Position numbers and translations under genes: made by a program | NCBI GenBank assembly: GCA_022615465.1 | Contig: JAKEGR010000346.1 | Span: 1-10,866, forward strand | DNA: 10,866 bases | Direction of reading: 5' to 3' | Origin: Planctomycetota bacterium | GTDB lineage: Bacteria; Planctomycetota; Planctomycetia; Pirellulales; Lacipirellulaceae | The notes under the pieces: generated by a model | What the model was told of the DNA's origin: nothing | The model's database searches: none | What the model saw: only the letters and a program-made list of their open reading frames with translations | Shown here: positions 1-6,539 of the stretch, piece after piece | Layout of the letters: each line of letters opens with the position of its first letter | How positions within the stretch are numbered: position 1 is the stretch's first letter

Positions 1-472
1 CTCGATTGCCGTTGAATGCTCGCTCAGTCGCCAATTATCGATCCATGCCAGCGATACAATTGTCTCATTTCCGAGAAAGCTCGGCCAACCATCGCCGCGA
101 TGATGCCACCGTGACCGACTGCCACTATATGAATCGCGCGGCAAGTCACACCGACGGAAATCGCCGTCAGTTGGATGCCGTACCGGCTGCAATATGGTGT
201 TAGGTGACCCAGTGTGCCCCAGAAAAGAGAAAAAAATTCTGCCACCCCCAAACGGCATAGTAACAATGCTACCAGAATTAGATGGAATTCAGCAACTAAT
301 TATATCCTGCCCCCTCTGTCGGGGGTACTCAGCCTCGAAATCGACTAGTAATCGCCTCATTTCACCGGGCGGTTTCACGGCAATTGTTCAGTACGATCGG
401 CCTCTATTCCAGAAATCCCGTCATCCATGTGTTCCCACCAACACAAACCCAAAATGTTTCCGAGGTAATCTG
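1..472. other. Intergenic or decayed DNA, no convincing gene
   Basis: This AT-richer stretch holds only short open frames whose translations look unlike natural proteins and match no family I recognise. A plus-strand frame is open from the left edge and stops at 203, so it could be the tail of a gene entering from the left. Its composition (rich in Arg, Asn, His, Ser) argues against that. The only clear structure is a small G+C hairpin at 308-327. I see no tRNA, promoter pair or repeat family here. Confidence 0.5.
308..327. other. Short G+C hairpin
   Basis: CCCCC at 310-314 pairs with GGGGG at 321-325 around the loop TCTGTC. A G-T wobble and a T-A pair extend the stem outward to 308 and 327. 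No T tract follows on either strand, so an intrinsic terminator is not supported. It may be a structured untranslated element or chance. Confidence 0.3.
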
Positions 473-512
473 AAAAGCATCGGAGCCTGTCCCCATCACC
501 CGGATGCTTTTT
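473..512 (-). terminator. Intrinsic terminator overlapping the 3' end of the small minus-strand gene
   Basis: AAAAGCATC at 473-481 is the exact reverse complement of GATGCTTTT at 503-511, giving a 9-bp stem around a 21-base loop. Read on the minus strand, the stem starts inside the last codons of the 496-750 gene and ends in TTTTC. Read on the plus strand it ends in TTTTTG, so it could work in both directions. The stem is only moderately GC-rich and the T tract is short, so strength is uncertain. Confidence 0.5.
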
Positions 513-750
513 GAATGGCCTCCCATATGTATGCCGCGTTGAGTATGGATTCAAGCATCTCCACCAGATGGTGCTCTCCCTTGGCGCGCACTCGGACGAT
601 GAACGTGTCGAGCGGAATCAACGATCCTTGTTCGACTGTCGTAAACGCCTCGCATGCAATTCCGTCTTCACTGATGCTAGCAGCATGAACAAGACTTTCC
701 GAAGGATGCCAGGGGGCAAGAATTGCTGCAATCATTCGTTGCCACAACAT
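496..750 (-). CDS. Small hypothetical protein, 84 aa
   Basis: I do not recognise this protein. The frame begins ATG TTG TGG at 750 and ends with TGA at 498-496. An in-frame TAG lies three codons upstream, so the start is at 750 or at the Met of residue 6 (735). Codon third positions are mostly G or C over the second half, as in real genes of this window, and the composition is protein-like: a hydrophobic N-terminus and a soluble amphipathic C-terminal helix around residues 60-80. No signal peptide, cysteine motif or DNA-binding motif stands out. A hairpin with a T tract coincides with its stop codon, which supports transcription of this strand. It is divergent from the 891 gene, with 140 bases between them that could hold both promoters. 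The overlapping plus-strand frame (511-771) has much less natural composition. Confidence 0.45.
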   Translation of the reverse strand: MLWQRMIAAILAPWHPSESLVHAASISEDGIACEAFTTVEQGSLIPLDTFIVRVRAKGEHHLVEMLESILNAAYIWEAIQKASG

Positions 751-890
751 TCCAATGGTCTAATGACTTGATGAGAACGGATGGTCGCACACTCCGCTTT
801 ACACACACGGAAAGATGACACATACTCCCCCTCGATCCACTGCGATCCGGTTGCACGTCACCCCTAAACTACCTACCAGAAGAAATCTTC

Positions 891-1715
891 ATGACGCTGC
901 TGTCGATGAACGAAATCACGACCTATCGGTGGTCGTTCGAAGAGGACGTCGAGAAATATCAGCAGGCCGGCTATCGTGCGATCGGTGTGTGGCGGCATAA
1001 AGTCGGTGATTGGGATCAGGACGAGGCCATCGAATGTCTGGCCCGCAGTGGTCTGGCCGTGTCAAATCTCTCATGGGCCGGTGGCTTTACAGGCAGCGAC
1101 GGAAGAACGCTGACTGAAAGTGTTGAAGACGCGATTGATGCGATCCGATTGGCCGCGGCGATGCAGGCTGGTTGCCTGGTTGTCTATTCGGGAGGGCGCA
1201 ACAATCATACATTTCGCCACGCCGGCCGCCTGCTCCGCATGGCCCTCGACCAACTGTTGCCCCTTGCCGAAGCGGTAGAAGTGCCGCTGGCAATCGAGCC
1301 GATGCACGCCGCATGTGCTGCCGAATGGACATTCCTCACGGATTTTCTCTCCGTTCTGGAACTGATTGAAGAATATGACTCCCCCGCTTTGAAGCTGGCG
1401 ATCGATACCTATCATTTTCCACGGGAGAGTGAACGCGACCTTGTTGCGTGCGCCGCACCCCACCTGGGTATTGTCCATCTAGGTGATCGGCGGTTGCCGC
1501 CAGGTTTCGACCAGGAACGATGCCCATTGGGCTGTGGCCTGCTGCCGCTGGGCGACATTGTGAAGACGCTTCAGCGAGCGGGTTATTCCGGCCCGTTTGA
1601 TGTCAAGCTGATGGGATCGGAGTTCGAAAGCGGCGACTACTGGGATTTGCTTGAAGAATCGCAACTGGCCTTCACTGAGTTCGCCGGGTCCACGGTCTCG
1701 CGCATGTTCGCATGA
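891..1715 (+). CDS. Sugar phosphate isomerase/epimerase-like TIM-barrel protein, 274 aa
   Basis: Belongs to the xylose-isomerase-like / AP-endonuclease-2 TIM-barrel superfamily, whose members epimerise or isomerise keto sugars, inositols and related compounds in the cytoplasm. Visible strand-end motifs are LAIEP with Glu136, LAIDTYH with Asp172 and His175, and IVHLGD with His196. These match the usual Glu-Asp-His metal ligands. The fourth position, normally a second Glu near the C-terminus, reads FDVKLMG with Lys239, so the metal site may be altered. No signal peptide is seen. The start at 891 has a weak purine-rich AGAAGAA upstream; an in-frame ATG at 906 has none, so 891 is preferred. The length is normal for the superfamily. 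The gene overlaps arfB by four bases (ATGA), which suggests translational coupling. The fold is secure; the substrate is unknown. Confidence 0.85.
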   Translation: MTLLSMNEITTYRWSFEEDVEKYQQAGYRAIGVWRHKVGDWDQDEAIECLARSGLAVSNLSWAGGFTGSDGRTLTESVEDAIDAIRLAAAMQAGCLVVYSGGRNNHTFRHAGRLLRMALDQLLPLAEAVEVPLAIEPMHAACAAEWTFLTDFLSVLELIEEYDSPALKLAIDTYHFPRESERDLVACAAPHLGIVHLGDRRLPPGFDQERCPLGCGLLPLGDIVKTLQRAGYSGPFDVKLMGSEFESGDYWDLLEESQLAFTEFAGSTVSRMFA

Positions 1716-2149
1716 CGGCTCAACAGGCTCTCCGCATCAACTCTCGGATCGCCATTCCACGGAGCGAGCTGCGATTCTCTTTTGTCCGCAGTTCCGGTCC
1801 GGGGGGCCAGAACGTCAACAAAGTAGCCTCCAAAGCCGTGCTGCGCTGGTCCGTCAAACTAAGTTCGACGCTCACCGAGGAAACACGCGAGCGGCTGATG
1901 GCACGACTCGCGCGGCGAATCAACGAGCGTGGAGAATTGATCCTCACCAGCCAGCGGTTTCGCGACCAGTCGAAAAATATCGACGACTGTCTTTCCAAGT
2001 TGCGGTCGATCGTGGCGACCGCGGCAACTCCGCCGCGACCACGTAAGAAGACACGTCCTCCCAATGCGGCTCAAGAGACTCGTCTTCGCGACAAGCGGAC
2101 AACGGCCGAAAAAAAACGCCGTCGCCAAATCCCGGGCAACGACATCTGA
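1712..2149 (+). CDS. arfB: Alternative ribosome-rescue factor ArfB (peptidyl-tRNA hydrolase, release-factor-like)
   Basis: ArfB (YaeJ) enters ribosomes stalled at the end of broken mRNAs and hydrolyses the peptidyl-tRNA. The protein has 145 aa, close to the roughly 140 aa of E. coli ArfB. The catalytic GGQ loop is intact at residues 31-33 in SSGPGGQNVNKVASK, the signature of the class-I release-factor catalytic domain. The C-terminal tail from about residue 108 is strongly basic (RPRKKTR, then RDKRTTAEKKRRR), as expected for the ArfB segment that lies in the empty mRNA channel. There is no codon-recognition domain, so it is not a full release factor. The start ATG overlaps the preceding stop and has no Shine-Dalgarno sequence of its own, so translation probably depends on termination of the upstream isomerase gene. 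The two functions have no obvious link; the overlap may reflect genome compactness only. Confidence 0.93.
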   Translation: MTAQQALRINSRIAIPRSELRFSFVRSSGPGGQNVNKVASKAVLRWSVKLSSTLTEETRERLMARLARRINERGELILTSQRFRDQSKNIDDCLSKLRSIVATAATPPRPRKKTRPPNAAQETRLRDKRTTAEKKRRRQIPGNDI

Positions 2150-2369
2150 TGGATTGGACATCAAGCCGTCTTGCTCGGTTCGGCCACCACGAGCAGCAGG
2201 CTTTCCCGCACCCCCCGGGTAAACTTTTTCCCACAACGCACTTGAATTACAAGGTTTGCATCCTATTTCGCGGGGCGGTACACTCACTCTTGTAGCCACA
2301 TGCCGGCACGCGATCCCACGAGGCGTCGAACGAGGTGTCCATAATTTCCCATTGGAAAGGCGAGGGGTT
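2150..2369. other. 220-base intergenic gap, likely start region of the main operon
   Basis: No gene is apparent. A 6-bp inverted repeat (TGCTCG at 2172-2177 with CGAGCA at 2190-2195) lies about 20 bases after the arfB stop but lacks a T tract. A TTGAAT at 2242-2247 followed after 16 bases by TATTTC is a weak promoter-like pair. Since the next six genes are tightly packed, their promoter is expected in this gap, but I cannot place it with confidence. Confidence 0.35.
2354..2367 (+). promoter_or_regulatory. Ribosome binding site that sets the 2370 start
   Basis: GGAAAGG at 2354-2360 lies nine bases before the ATG at 2370, followed by GAGGGG at 2362-2367. The frame stays open upstream to an ATG at 2256, but those 38 residues do not fit the start of the TIM barrel, whereas MIELGFHTDNW does. 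Confidence 0.55.
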
Positions 2370-3227
2370 ATGATCGAGTTGGGGTTTCACACGGATAACT
2401 GGCGTCCTCTGAGCATGGGTTTCGAGGCGTCCGTGGAAAAGGGTCTGGCGTTGGGTTTGCGACACGTGGAGTTTGCCGCAATTCACGGTCAGAATTTCAT
2501 TCAGGCCATGGGATATGACCCGGGCATCTCGCTGCAGTCCAATGCACGGGCACTCAGGCGTTATCTCGATGGCAAGGGGGTCGCGGTTTCCCAAATCGAT
2601 GGCGCCTACCCGCTGATGGGCCCCAATGGTTCGTCGTTTGGCGTCCAGTATGTGCAGCAGGCGATTCGTTTTGCGGCCGAGTTGGATTGCCCGAGTGTGG
2701 ATACGACCGACGGCGCGTTCGAAATCGAGGGTCTGTCTCGCGAAGAAGTGTTCCGCATTACGTGTGACAACTACCGTCAGTGCCTGTCGTGGGCGGAAGA
2801 CTACGGTGTGATGCTGGCCATCGAACCGCATGGCCCGTACACCAACGATGGCGATTTCATGCAGCGGCTGTTCGACCATTTCGATTCGGAATTCCTTCGA
2901 TTCAATATGGACACGGGCAACAACTTCATCGCGGGGCACGATCCGTTGATGTACTGCCAGCGATTCCGAAAATACCTGATTCACGCGCACATCAAGGATG
3001 TCAGCGCATCGCTGGCCGCGGCCGCGCGTGGCGAAGAGACGGGCATCGGCAGTTCCCAGGTGCCGATCGGTGGGGGGGTCAATGCCGAGAACATCCGCAA
3101 AGTGCTGCAGTATCTCGCCGAGACGAAGTGGGAGGGAGTCGTCTGCATCGAGTGCCACGGCTCGGACGAGAATATGAAGGCCAGTGCGGATTTCCTGCGG
3201 GGCGTGTTGCACGATATCGGTCAATGA
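2370..3227 (+). CDS. Sugar phosphate isomerase/epimerase (tagatose/psicose 3-epimerase-like TIM barrel), 285 aa
   Basis: A cytoplasmic enzyme of the xylose-isomerase-like TIM-barrel superfamily with a complete predicted metal quartet: Glu152 in LAIEPHG, Asp181 in NMDTGN, His207 in HAHIKD, and Glu261 in CIECHG. In D-tagatose 3-epimerase and relatives these four residues hold Mn or Mg, and the two glutamates act as the proton-transfer pair for epimerisation at C3 of ketoses. Other barrel landmarks are GLRHVEFAA (about residues 29-37) and the late IGGGVNAENIRKVL helix. No signal peptide is seen. The start at 2370 is chosen from its ribosome binding site and family-like N-terminus. It opens a run of same-strand genes, with 25 bases to the next start, beside two oxidoreductase-fold genes. 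A role in epimerising or isomerising a sugar handled by its neighbours is reasonable; the substrate cannot be named. Of the three TIM-barrel genes of this type in the window, this is the only one with all four ligands. Confidence 0.88.
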   Translation: MIELGFHTDNWRPLSMGFEASVEKGLALGLRHVEFAAIHGQNFIQAMGYDPGISLQSNARALRRYLDGKGVAVSQIDGAYPLMGPNGSSFGVQYVQQAIRFAAELDCPSVDTTDGAFEIEGLSREEVFRITCDNYRQCLSWAEDYGVMLAIEPHGPYTNDGDFMQRLFDHFDSEFLRFNMDTGNNFIAGHDPLMYCQRFRKYLIHAHIKDVSASLAAAARGEETGIGSSQVPIGGGVNAENIRKVLQYLAETKWEGVVCIECHGSDENMKASADFLRGVLHDIGQ

Positions 3228-3252
3228 TTCGAAACCAACTAGGAGGCAGGTC

Positions 3253-4263
3253 ATGACTTCTGAAATGAATCGACGCAAGTTCGTACAACATTCCGTCCTT
3301 GCCTCGGCCGGTGCGGCGATGGCCGTCAGTGCCGCGGTCAAGCCGACCACGGCGAGGGCGGACGATCCGCCTCCACTAGCATCCACTCCAACCGTCGCTG
3401 CCGACATGCCGCGAGGCAAGATCGGAGACATGGAAATCAGCCGTCTTTTGCTTGGCGGGAACCTGCTCACGCACTTCACGCACAGCCGCGATCTCAAGTA
3501 CGTTTACTCGCTGGCCAAGCACTACAACACGGAGAATAAGATCCTCGAAACGCTGGCCGTTGCCGAAGAACACGGCATTAACACGGTGGTCGTGCATAAC
3601 GTGCCGTCGATAATCGCCCTGCTCCAGAAGCATCGTCAGCGCGGCGGCAAGTTGCAGTGGATTACTTGCACGTCTCACGCCCTGGCCGGCGGTGATCTGG
3701 CGAAGTTCGCTGGTGAAGTCGAGACATTGGTCGATGCCGGAACAGACGCCCTTTATATCTCGGGCGTGGAAGCGGATTGCATGTGCGGGTTCAAGAACGG
3801 CATTTCCGCAGTAAATTCCGCCGAGCGGTCAGACAAACCGAAACTCGATGTGCTGGCGCAGGCACTGGACCTGGCAAAAGCGCACGGATTGCCTACCGGA
3901 TTGGGCGCGCACCGACTGGGTGCCATACAAGACTGTGAGAAAGCGGGCCTCGAGATTGACTTTTACTTGAAGACCTTCCACCACCTCAATTACCCCACCG
4001 CCGACCTCAAATACGATTCGAGCTTTTGCCCGGATCCGGCGGAGGAAGTCGTCAAGTTCATGCAAACCGTGAAGAAGCCTTGGATCGCTTTCAAGGTCAT
4101 GGCGGCGGGCGCGATTCCCCCTCAAAGCGCCTTTGAGTACGCCTTTGCCGGCGGCGCGGATTTCGTCCTGGCCGGCATGTTTGACTTCGAAATCGCCGAA
4201 GATGCGCGTATCGTCCGCGAGGTGTTTCCGACCGTGCAGCGACAACGTCCCTTGCAGGCCTGA
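3253..4263 (+). CDS. Tat-exported aldo/keto-reductase-like TIM-barrel protein, 336 aa
   Basis: The N-terminus MNRRKFVQHSVLASAGAAMA is a twin-arginine signal (RR at residues 7-8, hydrophobic stretch to about 29) with a likely cleavage after ARA at residue 36. The mature part opens with GKIGDMEISRLLLGGN (about 56-70), resembling the first strand of aldo/keto reductases. The C-terminal GADFVLAGMFDFEIAED (about 301-317) looks like a conserved block of a planctomycete-type TIM-barrel family. The Asp-Tyr-Lys-His tetrad is not visible: where a reductase has the DTA..YG element, this protein reads INTVVVHNVPSI (109-120). It is therefore reductase-like by fold, and catalysis is uncertain. A CMCGF cluster (177-180) is a possible metal or disulfide site. 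The start at 3253 is set by AGGAGG at 3241-3246, six bases upstream; the frame is open upstream to 3184, but that extension would bury the Tat signal. It lies 25 bases after the epimerase and 44 before the Gfo/Idh/MocA gene, indicating one transcript. Confidence 0.8.
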   Translation: MTSEMNRRKFVQHSVLASAGAAMAVSAAVKPTTARADDPPPLASTPTVAADMPRGKIGDMEISRLLLGGNLLTHFTHSRDLKYVYSLAKHYNTENKILETLAVAEEHGINTVVVHNVPSIIALLQKHRQRGGKLQWITCTSHALAGGDLAKFAGEVETLVDAGTDALYISGVEADCMCGFKNGISAVNSAERSDKPKLDVLAQALDLAKAHGLPTGLGAHRLGAIQDCEKAGLEIDFYLKTFHHLNYPTADLKYDSSFCPDPAEEVVKFMQTVKKPWIAFKVMAAGAIPPQSAFEYAFAGGADFVLAGMFDFEIAEDARIVREVFPTVQRQRPLQA

Positions 4264-4294
4264 GTGCGATCCGGGGCGAGTCCGCCAACCATCT

Positions 4295-4300
4295 CCAGGG
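4295..4300 (+). promoter_or_regulatory. Ribosome binding site that sets the 4308 start
   Basis: CCAGGG ends seven bases before the ATG at 4308. A TTG at 4302 and an ATG at 4314 are in the same frame, but spacing favours 4308. All three choices keep the Tat signal. Confidence 0.45.
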
Positions 4301-4307
4301 CTTGGAC

Positions 4308-5630
4308 ATGACTATGCAACGTCGCGAGTTTCTGCAGACCGGCGTCGTGGCAGCATCCGGCCTGCTGGTGCCACGCTTGCAGGCTGCCGCAGCGCCTGCC
4401 GGTGCCGGCCAGGAACTGCGGGTGGCTTTGATCGGTGCCGGTTATCAAGGGCGGGTTCTGATGAATGCCGCCATGAGCATTGGTGGAGTCCGCTTTCGGG
4501 CGGTCTGCGATATTTGGGAGTATGCGCGGAATTATGGCCAGAAATACCTGGCACGCCACGACCAAGAGGTCCGGGTGTACGAGGATTTTCGGGAGATGCT
4601 GGACAAGGAGCGGGAACTCGACGCCGTCCTGATTGCCACACCCGATTTTGCGCATGCGACGCAGGCCAACGCCTGTCTGGAGGCAGGGCTGCACGTCTAC
4701 TGCGAACCAATGCTGGCCCACAACCTCCCGGCAGCCCGCTCGATGGTCGACACGATGCGACGCACCGGCAAGCTGCTGCAGGTCGGGTATCAGAGACGCA
4801 GCAATCCTCGTTATCGGCATGCCTTTGAGAAGTTGATCGCGGAGGCTCACTTGCCGGGACGCATAACGGTCGTACAGATGCAGCGGGCGCAAGAGGCGGC
4901 GGACCTGCGCGGGTGGCCAAAGCGATTCACGATTCCCGACGACGTGCTGCGCCGCTTTGGCTATGACGACATGAACCAGTTCCGCAACTGGATCTGGTTC
5001 CCCAAGTATTGCGGCGGACCGTACTGTGCGTTCGTGTCTCCTCAACTTGATGTCTGCCAGTGGTTTCTCGAGGCTCCGCCGCGCGCGGTGATGGCGAGCG
5101 GAGGGAGAGACTTTTTTCAGGACCGCCCCAGCCTGGACACGGTGATGACGGTCTACGAGTACCCGCACAAGCTTGGGCCTGTGCGCGTCTCGTGCGCCAT
5201 GCTGACCACGACCAGTGGCGATGGGACACGGCAGTTTGAGCGGTTTCTCGGCACCGAGGGTTCCCTTCAGTTGTCCGAAAACCCACGCTGGGCGCGAATC
5301 GGGCGGGAACCCAATGCACCGGATTGGGACCGCTGGATCGACAAGAACTACTTGGTCAAGCAGGAAGTGGAGGCCGCTAACGCCGCGTCCGAGAAGGATA
5401 TGGACGTACATGTAAGTGGCGACGTCGAGCAGTATCAGTTTCCAATGGCCGTGACAGTGTCGAACTGCCAAGCCCACCTGGAGAACTTCTTCGCCGCAGT
5501 ACGCGGTGAGGGACCGTTGCGTTGCGCAGCCGACATAGCGTTTCCCAGCCAGGTGGCGGCCTTCAAGGCGCTCGAGGCGGTTCAGGCCGGCTCGACGCTG
5601 CAATTGGCGGCGAGCGATTTCAACATTTGA
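4308..5630 (+). CDS. Tat-exported Gfo/Idh/MocA-family oxidoreductase-like protein lacking the EKP lysine, 440 aa
   Basis: Gfo/Idh/MocA proteins bind NAD(P) and oxidise or reduce sugars, inositols and related alcohols. The N-terminus MTMQRREFLQTGVVAASGLL is a Tat signal (RR at residues 5-6) with a likely cleavage near LQAAAA. The nucleotide-binding strand RVALIGAGYQG (38-48) carries an intact GxGxxG, and the next acidic position is VCDIWEY (66-72). The usual EKP motif, whose lysine is catalytic and contacts the cofactor, should sit in HVYCE.., but the gene reads HVYCEPMLAHN (129-139) with no lysine. The distal D-x-x-x-H type motif is also replaced: GGPYCAFVSPQLDVCQWFL (236-254) has Pro245 where a His is usual. 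The C-terminal FFAAVRGEGPLRCAADIAF (394-412) is the standard family tail. The frame is otherwise clean and full length, so this is not simple decay. Tat export fits a protein folded with its cofactor before secretion. Reaction and substrate are unknown; a non-redox or binding role is possible. Confidence 0.85.
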   Translation: MTMQRREFLQTGVVAASGLLVPRLQAAAAPAGAGQELRVALIGAGYQGRVLMNAAMSIGGVRFRAVCDIWEYARNYGQKYLARHDQEVRVYEDFREMLDKERELDAVLIATPDFAHATQANACLEAGLHVYCEPMLAHNLPAARSMVDTMRRTGKLLQVGYQRRSNPRYRHAFEKLIAEAHLPGRITVVQMQRAQEAADLRGWPKRFTIPDDVLRRFGYDDMNQFRNWIWFPKYCGGPYCAFVSPQLDVCQWFLEAPPRAVMASGGRDFFQDRPSLDTVMTVYEYPHKLGPVRVSCAMLTTTSGDGTRQFERFLGTEGSLQLSENPRWARIGREPNAPDWDRWIDKNYLVKQEVEAANAASEKDMDVHVSGDVEQYQFPMAVTVSNCQAHLENFFAAVRGEGPLRCAADIAFPSQVAAFKALEAVQAGSTLQLAASDFNI

Positions 5631-5652
5631 CTCACCCCAAGGGCATCCCACA

Positions 5653-6513
5653 ATGCGCACGGACTCGCCAAGCCAGGTCACACTCCACCACCAGGCCATG
5701 GCTACCGACTTCTCGATCACGATCGCTTGTCCCGACTCGCGGTATGCTCGCCAGGGGGCGGCCGAAGCGTTTCTGGAACTGGATCGACTGGAGGACCGGT
5801 TAAGCGCTTTTCGCCAAGACAGCGATGTGTCGCGCATCTCGCGTCTGGACCCCGGAGCAACATGCGTCGTCGATCCTGAAACGTTGCACTGCCTGCGTGT
5901 CGCGCTGGACATCGAACAGGCCACTGGCGGGGCGTTCGATATTGCTTACCGCTCGCATCCGCATCGTGCGGCGTCGGAGTTGATTCGGTTCGGCGACAAA
6001 ACACCCACGATCGCCGTGCTGGATAACGCCATGTCGCTGGATTTGGGCGGCATCGGCAAAGGCTTCGCTCTGGATCACATGGCCGCGTTGCTGGCCGATT
6101 GGGATTTGGACTGCGTACTGCTTCGTGCGAGCAAGAGTACGGTGCTTGCACGCAACGCGCCACCGGGAAAACTGGGCTGGGAAGTCCAGTTCGGTATCAA
6201 GGCAAGCCCTCGCAGGTTGACACTGTCATCGTTGGCCTTCAGCGGTTCGGGGAGCGATGTCAAGGGGCATCACATCATCGACCCGCACTCGCGGCGGCCT
6301 GCGACACACCATCGCCTGGCTTTCGCCACCGCCCCTACGGGGGCCGAGGCCGATGCACTTTCCACGGCGTTTGTCGTCATGACGGATGATGCCATCCGGG
6401 ATTTTTGCCGACACGATCCACGCATCGCCGCCTACGTTGTCCTGGCAGATACGGCATCGTTGCAGGCCCTACACGAACCGCGGGAATCGGCGACCAAATT
6501 GTCCTTTCAGTAA
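5653..6513 (+). CDS. apbE: ApbE-family FAD:protein FMN transferase, 286 aa
   Basis: ApbE proteins transfer FMN from FAD to a Ser or Thr of target proteins, using Mg. Family landmarks appear in order: LSAFRQDSDVSRIS (50-63), TGGAFD (91-96), LDLGGIGKGFALD (129-141), GHHIIDPHSRRP (205-216, the HIIDP block) and AEADALSTAF (231-240) with Asp234 and Thr238, which match the usual metal ligands. The segment where most ApbE proteins have a GGD-type loop reads LLRASKSTVLARN (156-168), a variant loop. No signal peptide or lipobox is visible, although many ApbE proteins are exported. At 286 aa it is slightly short, consistent with no export segment. AAGGG at 5639-5643 lies nine bases before the start. 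It sits 22 bases after the Gfo/Idh/MocA gene. No neighbour shows the D-x-x-[ST]-[GS]-A-[ST] acceptor motif, so its target is probably encoded elsewhere. Confidence 0.88.
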   Translation: MRTDSPSQVTLHHQAMATDFSITIACPDSRYARQGAAEAFLELDRLEDRLSAFRQDSDVSRISRLDPGATCVVDPETLHCLRVALDIEQATGGAFDIAYRSHPHRAASELIRFGDKTPTIAVLDNAMSLDLGGIGKGFALDHMAALLADWDLDCVLLRASKSTVLARNAPPGKLGWEVQFGIKASPRRLTLSSLAFSGSGSDVKGHHIIDPHSRRPATHHRLAFATAPTGAEADALSTAFVVMTDDAIRDFCRHDPRIAAYVVLADTASLQALHEPRESATKLSFQ

Positions 6514-6528
6514 ACGATTACCTCGTTC

Positions 6529-6533
6529 GGAGG
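6529..6533 (+). promoter_or_regulatory. Ribosome binding site that sets the 6540 start
   Basis: GGAGG lies six bases before the ATG at 6540. The open frame reaches back to 6405, inside apbE, but the upstream part lacks this signal and would place the signal-peptide-like segment internally. Confidence 0.55.
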
Positions 6534-6539
6534 TTTTCC

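Noticed and set aside
24..266. Minus-strand frame of 80 aa with a stretch reading AVGHGGIIAAMVGRAF
   Set aside because: It faintly recalls the HGG region of histidine phosphatases, but nothing else of that family is present, the N-terminal part is not protein-like and no ribosome binding site is clear. Kept out as probably chance.
194..514. Plus-strand frame of 106 aa
   Set aside because: AT-rich codons, unnatural composition and no homology I recognise; its end falls in the terminator hairpin of the opposite-strand gene.
2172..2195. 6-bp inverted repeat after arfB as a terminator
   Set aside because: No T tract follows and the stem is short, so it is mentioned only as a structure within the gap.
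2247..3497. Long minus-strand frame (416 aa) opposite the epimerase and the Tat-protein start
   Set aside because: Antisense shadow of high-GC codon use. The plus-strand frames there have clear family motifs, and the minus translation has none.
4122..5924. Very long minus-strand frame (600 aa) opposite the Gfo/Idh/MocA gene
   Set aside because: Also an antisense shadow. The plus strand holds GxGxxG, a Tat signal and a family C-terminus, while the minus translation lacks domain features.
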